Of a stretch of DNA of 58,902 nucleotides, positions 50,090 to 58,902 are shown in pieces. A program made the position numbers and the translations under genes. The notes under the pieces are model-generated. The model saw only the letters and a program-made list of their open reading frames with translations. It made no database searches and had not been told where the DNA came from. The stretch spans positions 1-58,902 of the forward strand of contig JAWQRO010000095.1 in the NCBI GenBank assembly GCA_033557835.1, written 5' to 3'. This stretch comes from Helochares maculicollis. Taxonomy: Eukaryota; Arthropoda; Insecta; Coleoptera; Hydrophilidae. The stretch's first letter is position 1. Each line of letters starts with the position of its first letter.

Positions 50090-51060
50090 CACCATACCTC
50101 CATTCTTTTTTCGTATTCTAACTTTTTTGTATCTCTTTCCTAAATACTTTAATGGTATCTATTTTCCCCCTAATTTGCTCTCATAATCATTTCATATTCA
50201 TTAATTTCATTTTCGGATGTTTTTTCAAATTTCACTTCAAGAAGTAAATCAAGCTCATTCAATTCCGTAAGATGACCATGGTCACTTCTTGCAGGTGATT
50301 TCATTTTCAGGGTATGTGGTGGGAAATTAATTAAAATTTCATGACTTTCCGTCTATTTTGCGAGACGATCCACATTCTTCAATCCCATACAGAACATTAT
50401 AACCTTTAATGGTCTTTCATTTGATATTGATTCTCCTAAGACTTGTTATTTAAAGCAAAATAGGTTACCCAAAAGGTCAATTACCCATACCAAACTTGCA
50501 TTATTAAATTGAGTTCTTTTATCTTTTGAATTAAATGACGAGACTCCTTCAGAATGTCACTTAATATACATGTCTAGTTTTCTTTCAAATATTTGGCTTG
50601 ACCAAATCTAAATCAATGGCCAATCATTTCATTTCTGGAATCCATATTCTTGCATATTGGCGGATTGTCTTATATTTAAAAAATAATATCTATTTGCATA
50701 TCGTTTGTAATATCAAAATCAGTTTTATTTTGCTCATTGTTCTTTATTTTTCCACAAAGACCAATGCGTCAGGTTGTAGCTACACGCCCATTAAGATGAC
50801 ATTTTAGCTTGCTGAATGTATCTCGTTCTGTCCCAGAATTTGTTCTTTGTTTCATTTTCAGGAGGTCATTCATTTACAAATTTCTCATCTTTGCACCATT
50901 TCCATTTTCTGCTATTTTCCAAATTTATTACAAATCATTTTCATGTTCAATGTCGCTGTTATTTTTGCATCCCATTTCCCTTTTATTTGCTAATATACAT
51001 AAAATTGTACACTTTTACACTTAGAAGAATATATCGCTGGACAATGAACTAACATTCCTG
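50090..51060 (-). pseudogene. decayed protein-like remnant, unrecognised
   Basis: Read on the minus strand, about 50420-50170 gives a stretch broken by a single stop. It contains CMGLKNVDRLAK, INFPPHTLKMKSPARSDHGH and TELNELDLLLEVKFEKTSEN. Further upstream (about 50870-50700) is another piece with TERDTFSKLKCHLNGRVATT. The complexity and charge patterning look like a former coding sequence and not like chance. I cannot name the family. A processed pseudogene or transposon relic is most likely. Confidence 0.35.
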
Positions 51061-54000
51061 TTTAAAAAGGATTCGATTAGGCATCGTAGCCAATGTGTTA
51101 TACTGCAGGAACCTATCGGAAAGATTGGGCGAATTAAATAAGTGCAATAGAAGTAGTAAAGAAATGAATTTTGTAATACTTCTTCTTATCATTAACGATA
51201 ATTTAAAATTTAAATAATTTAAAAGAAACATTCGTTTTGTTAAATATTTATGGAGTGACTCATGACCAAGAAATTTCTGCTATCATTTACTAAAACAAAT
51301 CTGTTTTTATGGAAATAAATCCCAGTAACAACTAGTTTGTAGACATAGACGCATTTGTTTTTGTTTAGTTATCTAGTTGCGAACATGCGAAGTTTATCAA
51401 TTAAAATTTACTTACGTTTTTAAATTTATTATAAGATGTACTTCTCAAGTTACCATCGTACATACCGATCAAATTGTAATTAATTTTGTATGATTCTTGT
51501 AACAAAATATCTGATTTCATATCGATCAACTCAAAGTAAAAACAGTTGTTTTGCTAAATTCTTTTTGCTCAACAGACTGCAGTTATATTTACATTTCTAT
51601 CAGTTCAAATGGCTTATGAACTGCATGAAAAAATTTTTTTCATAATTATTATTAGAGATTTTAGTCCAATATCAATTGTATTTTAATTTAATTATTTTTT
51701 GAGCAATTAAGACAATATTTTTCAACCTAAATTATGTTGATTAATACCAAATAATTCCAATTTAAAATTCCAACCTCAAGTAATCCGCATTTAACTGTAA
51801 CAACTTGATCTCATTGGTAAAAATATCAACTATTCCTGAATATTTTCTAATTTATTAACAATATTATTTAGGTTGATGATATACGTTTATTGAAGACATT
51901 TACTAGTTTTTTATATTGAATTGTGCTCTCTAATTGAACAATCTGTAAAATTCCTTAATGATATTGTAAAAAAAACAAAATATTTTTTACAATTGCAATT
52001 AGTGATATATACTAGAATATAAGGTAAGAATTAGATAGTTTCAACTATATTTAATATTAAGGCTAGACAAAGGTTGTGAGCATTTTAGCAACTTTTTAAT
52101 ATCGTTTTAAATTATTTTGGCATTATTTTGAGAATTATTTTTTATTCATTGCTTACTTTTTTCTATTTTTATTATATTTTCATGTCCAAAAATATTATTG
52201 TGCCTTTAACTTTAGATTTTTGTTGCGAGAGTAATGATTTTAAAAAGGCTTAACTTATAAATGCCTTGAGTTTTGGTACCCTAACATATTATCTTCGAAT
52301 GGGATGTATGCATGATAAATCAATTTCAGGAAACTTACCAGGAAAGTATAGTTCTGCACATAGTAAATACTTACATATTGTTATATGCCTAAAATATTAA
52401 TAATTTTGATTCTAAGTCGATAAAAAAAATTCAATAAAATGTTAGTTTCTATAACATACAGCTTATATAATACATGTTATAACTAAGGTATTCTGGCAGC
52501 AAGGCTTTGTCATGGTATGGATATGTATAGAGAGAGTGTTTAACCGGTTGGTGAGCTTATATCAAAATTTCTATTCATGCCACAGAGTTCGGTTCAGAGT
52601 TCTTTTTTGTGTTTCAAGCCATAAAAGTCTCTACATGTCAATAATACCATCATTTTAAATAAATTTCAACAGAAACATTAGCATACATTTTTTATACATA
52701 AAAGTTATAAAGATGCATATAACCCATTCTGAAAATAAAAATGTGAAATGTAGCTCTGTAGTTTTCAACTTAATTAATATGAATCTATATAGCGCAGTAA
52801 GGTATTTGATTAAACATCGTATTTCTCTTAGATGGGAATTATAATAGTACAAGTCTTTACAAGAATATCGGATTAAAATTTTTTTCCGACAAATACAAAA
52901 TTTGTACATTTTTTAAATTGACATTTGATTTAAATTAAACTGTGTCATATGAATATTAACAGGTATATTTTTAAATAGTTGTGCGTGGTGCCTTGACTAT
53001 TTAAATAGTGAATAAAAGTTGACAATGCTTGTTAGAAAAAGAAACTGTTTATAAGATGTTAAAATTTTCAAAGTAGTGTTTTTTATTATGCCTTTTTCAG
53101 CTGTAGTTTGAAAGCATTATCTAAATAAGACATAAGAAAAGACACTGAGAAATGTTTAAATAATACCAGAATTCATACCTTAAATGTAAAGTACTTATTG
53201 ACTTTAAGAACTTTCTAATAATAAGAGACATTTTAATTTTTTTGCTTTAATATCTAAACATAAATTACAATGTCTTAAATGTGGTGTTTATTTCTAATTA
53301 TTAAATGTATTTTATAAATATTTACGGCATTATCTGGCGTGATGCTAGGTTCACAATTTTAATTGAACTAAAAAAGCATTAGAGGAGCATTCAAATGATG
53401 CTAGTTATATGAGCCCTAGTGCTTTTTAACGAAAAATGTAAACTATATTATGGAATCAGTCTTATAAACGAAATATTTAGTATATATTCTAACATCTCTG
53501 AATAAATATAATTAATACTTTAATATGCTGGAGTTCAGTATTATTTGTAATTTGACAACAGAAAGGACTTATTTGTGATAAATGTCAGTAATTTTTGTAT
53601 TTAATTAAAATATAAATATGTTACTTATGTTGCTCCTGCCCTAAAATATATTATCAGTAGAGATGGTCAAACTCAACATTTCAATGTAAACCATGCTTTG
53701 GGCTAAACAGTTTGTCTTTTTAATGGAACTTTAGCTTTGAAGAAGTTTAAATTGAATTAAAAACCTAAAGGATCAGGTCAATAATTCAAAGAATATAAAC
53801 CTGTGGAAGCAAACTATACTAGACTTTACTTATTGATATATTTTTGAGGTGCCACATAAAATATAAAATTTTGAACTCACAAGCAAACACGTTTATAGTT
53901 ACCAAAAAGTAATCTAAATATTACTAGGGAACAAATAATTTGTTTAAAGTGATATGAGTTCGCCTCGGATTTTAATTTTCAATTAGCCTTACAAACAATT

Positions 54001-55185
54001 CTACCTGAACAAAAAGAAGTTAATTCGGATGTATGAAAATTATTTGTATTTTAAAATTAATTTATATATGGCGAAATGTGATTACAAATGTATACTTGTT
54101 CCTTAGTATAATTAATTTTAATCTTGAATGATATGTGAATTGTAAAAGTAATATAGCGACATTTTTAAGCATTCCAAATTTTCCAATTTAACACTTACAA
54201 CTTTAAATATAATTTGAAATGAATTATAACATAGTCAGTGCTTAAGAATAAAACACTTATTTTAAATTTAGAATATTACATTTTTTATCTGTTGAAGTAT
54301 CAATTTTATTTAATGCCTATATCAACTCCAGTATTTTTACTCCAAATACGTATAATTTCATTCCAATCTCTTGTGTTCTCTCAGTTTGTCATTTTTACAC
54401 CAGCTACAAAACTGTTTATTTTCATTTTGATTTGTATACTTATAAAAATTATCAATTTTTGTAGTAATGATATGCCAATTTAAATTTAAGAAGAGGTATA
54501 TTTTATTTGGATGAATCATAACAGATATTTGCGAGTATAACTTGTCTTGCTCTTCCAGCTTTGCTTTGATATGATTCATCTACATAGTAACCTCTGAGCA
54601 AAATATATCCCAACAATGAAAATATCCTGCCTGTTTAACTGCATTACAAATGTTCGTACTGTATAAGTGCTTTTTAGCTATTAAATAAAGTGAATTATGA
54701 AGAACAAAGAGTGTATCTAATTCTGAAAAACTTGTTTGTAAAATTTTAGATATTAGTGATTTTGTATATAAACATTATTTTGCTATTTGTAAATAATCAA
54801 AATACATTTTTGTAGATGAAGATAATAATTTTAATTTTCCTTGCATAATAGCATTCCTTGACTGCAATAATTTAATGGTTCACTAATTCAATTCCATATT
54901 TGAATCCAAACACAATGAAAAGCCGTGAAGAACTTACGAAATAATAACTTTTTTAAGTGAAACATGTAGACCATGAACACAAACCAAGCCAAATTTGAAG
55001 TGCATAAAACTGTTGCAAACCTGCACATTCCCTTTTGTAATTAGCCTTGAAATGATCCAAAGGCTGCCTCGCACAACCAATAAAACTACCCATGGTACAT
55101 GGGTACACAACTTTTGTGTGACTGCTGAAATCCCTTTAAAACATTCAGTGTTTATAATGCAAACTTAGTGCAAGTTTAACAAAGC
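51061..55185. other. gene-free AT-rich DNA
   Basis: No coding, RNA or repeat structure was recognised. A small perfect palindrome ACCCATG-GTA-CATGGGT lies near 55088-55104. Confidence 0.4.
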
Positions 55186-55191
55186 TTTATT
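55186..55191 (-). terminator. candidate poly(A) signal of the coiled-coil gene
   Basis: TTTATT on the plus strand (AATAAA on the minus strand) lies about 190 bp after the stop codon of the minus-strand coiled-coil gene. Confidence 0.45.
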
Positions 55192-55378
55192 AAAGTGACA
55201 ATATTTTCAGAAATTAAACTACATAATAACAACTTTAATTATAACACGAAAATAAACAAAACTTAACCATCAAATGTTAGTTTCCTTCTCAATGTTGTTC
55301 AGACTTATGTTTTTTCATTTTTTGCTGCAAATAATATTAATATATACATTTTAAAACATCTATTTAAAAATAATTTAG

Positions 55379-57619
55379 TCATACCATTGTTCTTCGTTCA
55401 GCAGATTTTCTCATCATTACGATTTGTTTGGCCGAATAAGGTACGCCTTCTACGCTGCTGTCACTAAAATCATCATAATCCCTCTTTTTAGGAGGCGGAG
55501 GAGGCAAACTTTTCGATACATTTTTCTGATGCTCTTCTTTTCGAGCGATCGACAAAGATTTTATTTGTTTACTCAATAAGTCACTTTGCAGCACCAAATT
55601 GTTGTGTTGTGAGAGGTAATTAGTATTGGATAAAATCAGTTTCGATTTTTCTGACTCAAAGTTACTTATTTGATTTTCCAAATCGGAAATTGTTTCCAGT
55701 TGCTCTTTTTCGTAAATCCTTCTCTCTTCTTCGAATTTAGCCTTCCATTTATTTAAAGTTTCATAATGCAATTTGATTTGCTTGTCTGTATCTTGGCTCT
55801 TTTGATCCGCTTCATGAACAATAGATTGTAGCTCTGCTTGTATGCTTTCATGGAAAGATTTGCTTTGAAATTCGACCATCCATATTTTTCCATTTATTGA
55901 TGCTATTTCCATTTTTAACTTCTCGTTTGTTTTGGATGTTTCATCTACTCCTTTAATAATTGCTTTTTGCTTTTCCAGTAAAGCAAGGTTCGCCTCTTTT
56001 ATTGTTTCAATAGCCTCATTAATAGTCTGCCCTTCATTTTTCACTTTACTGACTGTTTCTTGTGTTTTCATAATATTGTCTTCTAAATTACCGACTTCGA
56101 TCAATTCCTCATTTATAAGACTTGTTTTTTCTTGTATTACTTTTTCTATTCTGCTCGCCTTGAACAGCAGTTCTTCTGACACTTTGGTAGCGGCACATTT
56201 TGCCTCATCTATTTTGACACTAAAATCATTTAATTTATTGTGATATTCTTGATTTTGTGCCGAAAGGACATCTAAATCAACCACTAACTGATCATGTTGC
56301 TTCTGCAATTCAATTAAATTTTTATTCATGTTCTCTTTTTCGACCTTAGACTCTTGCAATTCTGCCATTTTCAATTCCAGTTTCTCGTGCGTTATTGCAA
56401 TTTCATTGTTCATCGATTTGGTTATGTCAGATGTTTCGTTTTCAATTTGTTCTATTTGGTTTTTCTTCTGTTCATATTCTTTTGCTATATTCAAATTTTG
56501 CTCTTGCATTTGCTGCAATTTGCCTGCAATACATTTTTCCTCATTTTCAAATTGTTCCAATTCTTTTCGTAAATTTACATATTCTTTATTGAATGTTTTG
56601 TGTTTATCCTTCAGCTCATTTTGATTTACTATCAAGTCATTTATTTTCTTTTCGTTTTTTGATATTATGTCTGATAAATGATCGTTCAGTTTTTTTGCTA
56701 AGTCATTCAATTGATTTGTAACTCTTTCTCCTTCGAAAGTATCTTCTTCAATTTCTGTTTTATTGGCCGAGGAAACTATTTCGATAATTTCTACTTCTTT
56801 TTTGCATTCCTTCAATATATTGTGGATGCCGGAAAATATCTTGCTGATACCTATGCAGTCTTGGTATATGGGCGGAATTTTGGTTGCAGTTTCTCGATTT
56901 AAAAATTCTGTTTTTTCAATTTGCTGCTCTAGATTTATTGCTTGTTCCTCCAACCTAACTGTCTCTTCTTGCTGCTCCTTTATAGAGGCTTTCATGTTTT
57001 TCAATTTGACTTCTAAATTTTGCATTGCTTCCATTGTTTGGATCTACAGATGGATAGCTTATGACATTTTAGCACACAATATATTAATAGTCCCTCACAA
57101 CTTAACTAATAAACATTATAACATGTATTTCCATTATAATTGATTGATAGAAGCAATTCATACATAATTTGTATTTTTGTCCTTAGTTGTCTGACAAAGG
57201 CAGATATTTTACTAACGTAAGTAGTGAAACATGTAGCAATCGAATATTTAAATACTGTATAATTAATATTACAATTAAGCGGATGAATATTTATTATAGG
57301 CCTGCCTAGGTTTCTTTTGATTTGTTATGCCTTAAACTGTAAGTCACAATATGTGTAAATATCTTCAGCTTTTTTATACAATTTGTGATTGAATATGTTA
57401 CAATTAATTCTTTCGAGGCATAGTACACCATAGTTAAACATTTTATAAGAATATAAAGTTCATTTACCTCCAAATCACAATTAAAAATTTTGTAAGAATG
57501 TCATTTACCTCCAAATTTTTAATTTCCGTGCTTTTAAAAAATATTGCATTTTGTTTCAAGAATTCTGCATTCCCTTCAAAGGAGCTGTTTATACTTGTAT
57601 CATAGGCCATTTGAGTCAT
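55379..57619 (-). CDS. long coiled-coil protein, two exons, 591 residues, family unknown
   Basis: Exon 1 is 57619-57509 (37 codons, starting MTQMAYDTSINSSFEG). Its donor GTAAATGA follows NLE in phase 0. Exon 2 is 57043-55379, after the acceptor CTGTAG. Nearly all of exon 2 (about residues 40-535) is Glu/Lys/Gln/Asn-rich with heptad-like leucine and isoleucine spacing, so a long coiled coil is expected. There is one probable break near KIPPIYQDCIGISKIFSG (about 93-110). The tail has KSLPPPPPKKRDYDDFSDSS (about 541-560), a proline run, a basic cluster and an acidic/serine patch, and ends KSAERRTMV. There is no signal peptide or membrane segment. Such layouts occur in centrosomal, kinetochore, Golgi and synaptonemal-complex proteins, but I recognise no specific family. 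Translation could alternatively start in exon 2 at 57034 (551 residues). Confidence 0.85.
57460..57516 (-). repeat. duplicated splice-donor segment in the coiled-coil gene
   Basis: TCATTTACCTCCAAAT (plus strand) occurs exactly twice, at 57460-57475 and 57501-57516, 41 bp apart, with similar flanks (TTTTATAAGAAT / TTTTGTAAGAAT). The copy at 57501-57516 holds the exon 1/intron 1 junction. The other places an identical exon-end-plus-donor 41 bp further into the intron. Confidence 0.85.
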
Positions 57620-58318
57620 CGATGATTCCCTTGTAAATTGAGAATATTACATAGAATAGAAACAGTATAAGCAATTATAAACTTACATTTTATCTTATTA
57701 TTAATGCAAAAGGAAAATTTTCCAATAATTAATAACAATTAAATCAATGAATTTGATCTTTGTTGCGCGTCAAAACTGAAACTACTGCCAACTTAAGAAT
57801 TGTAGTGGAAATACGAAAAATTCTGTAGAAAAGAAATTTATTGGTGCATGAAATAATGTTTCCCTAAATTTCAAGCCAATCAGGTAGTATATTTATATTT
57901 ACAGCACGAATAGCCTCATAACCTCAATTTTTTAAATGTATGTAAATCGCAATTATTTTCATTTATAAATTTTAGATATAATGACAAGCTATAATTTGAA
58001 GTAGATATCATTAGATAATGTTATAGGAAAGGGTTTTTAGTTATAATTGCAATTTTTCATTGCTTCATTAATCATTAGCAATTCTTCTTCTCCACAGTAA
58101 AACTAGTACCAGGGCAACATAGGGCATTAGCAACCATTAATTTTAGATTACAGTGGAGAATATGCTCTTGTTTAAATTAAGAAAACATTTTTGGCCACCG
58201 TGCGTCCACACTGTTTTCAGCTACCGATTTCGTCAATTGTTGGTCGATTGAAAATAAATTTACCTTTCGTTATTCAACAAACAAAAAATTGTAATAACAG
58301 AAATGTTTAATGGTTTCC
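57620..58318. other. upstream region of the coiled-coil gene
   Basis: AT-rich DNA between the coiled-coil gene start and the hAT relic. It presumably holds the promoter. I saw no clear TATA box or upstream exon. Confidence 0.4.
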
Positions 58319-58665
58319 TTATAAATTCCCATCATCATATCTCACTTTACATATCAAAATAAAATCATTTAAAATATTGCTAACTTCTGCAGCTGAAATA
58401 TCATCAGACTCAATTTTTTGAGTAGTTTTGTGAATAAAAGATGCCAGACAATTCATAAAAATACTATCAGCAGGGTAGAGCAATTCTCTAAACTCCAGAA
58501 ATATGAACAAAGTGGTTCATAGAAATGCAGAATTTCCTCAATTACAAGAGATAAAGTGAGCCTTTTTACTTTTAAATAGCCAATTAGCTTTTTATATTTA
58601 CTGACCTCTTCACAATTTTTTTTAACATCCTTTGAAAATAACGAGCAGTCAGGTATATAAATTTA
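58319..58665 (-). mobile_element. hAT-like transposase relic, C-terminal part, frameshifted
   Basis: The minus strand reads, from about 58660 down, IPDCSLFSKDVKKNCEEVSK, then KLIGYLKVKRLTLSLVIEEI, HFYEPLCSYF and ENCSTLLIVF, and stops. A second frame overlapping the end continues FMNCLASFIHKTTQKIESDD and ISAAEVSNILNDF to a stop at 58319. The order VIEEIL, YF, xxLIVFF-like, FIHxxxxKIExxDISAxEV resembles the pre-dimerization part of hAT-type transposases found in animal genomes. A frameshift near 58450 and stops upstream mark it as dead. The family call rests on remembered pattern similarity. Confidence 0.5.
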
Positions 58666-58902
58666 AGCTTCAATTCTGAAGTGCCTAATGAAGAACTTCT
58701 AGATAATCAAGCATTGTATACAGTGGATTATATTTTTAAGTTTTATGACCAACTATGAATTTCGAAAATAGTATATTTGCTATTATGTTTCTGCTTCATT
58801 AATCGAATTACTGCTAAAATCCACAAGTTTATCAACTAATGCTTAATGAAATATCTGTTCTTTATAAACAAAATTATATATTATTTATATATTTTATATA
58901 TA

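Noticed and set aside
55932..57143. Several plus-strand Phe/Ser/Cys-rich open frames opposite the coiled-coil gene
   Set aside because: They are the complementary reading of Glu/Lys/Gln-rich codons, without motifs.
1..58902. CRISPR array, operon, tRNA or rRNA gene
   Set aside because: No regularly spaced repeats, no clustered co-directional small genes and no TTCGAATC-type T-arm with a matching acceptor stem were found; the window is eukaryotic.

Overview
This is AT-rich nuclear DNA from an insect. It has spliced genes with GT-AG introns (one is GC-AG), AATAAA poly(A) signals and mariner, piggyBac, Ty3/gypsy and hAT relics. A beetle is my best guess, but the sequence does not prove the order.

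Left part (1 to about 31 kb): the landmark is the first coding exon of an engrailed-family gene on the minus strand (18043-18928). It carries an EH1 Groucho-binding motif, a PxDLS-type CtBP motif and the EH2 WPAWVY motif. Its LSVG motif favours invected over engrailed. I found no homeobox exon between the splice donor and base 1, so everything left of 18042 is probably one intron of more than 18 kb. The DNA on both sides is gene-poor, with scattered GC-richer blocks that could be control elements. Five dead mariner transposases, all on the plus strand and apparently from different lineages, lie in the first 29 kb.

Middle (31 to 47 kb): a 1.46 kb interval bounded by short inverted repeats contains a two-unit 261-bp tandem repeat. 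It is followed by two intact plus-strand genes. The first is a six-exon GPATCH4 homologue (462 aa). The second is a four-exon GT31 beta-1,3-galactosyltransferase (364 aa) whose 3.1 kb first intron holds a piggyBac relic. A decayed gypsy pol fragment lies between them on the minus strand.

Right part (47 to 58.9 kb): a long AT-rich stretch without a recognisable gene leads to a two-exon minus-strand gene for a 591-residue coiled-coil protein that I do not recognise. A hAT transposase relic sits at the window edge.

The genes have no evident joint function: a patterning transcription factor, a nucleolar helicase cofactor, a Golgi glycosyltransferase and a coiled-coil protein. I found no bacterial-type system, CRISPR array, tRNA or rRNA, and no convincing new multi-gene system. 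The most interesting points are the engrailed-family exon with its two corepressor motifs, the GC-AG intron that completes a PP1-docking-like motif, the orphan coiled-coil gene with a duplicated splice donor, and the unclassified inverted-repeat element.
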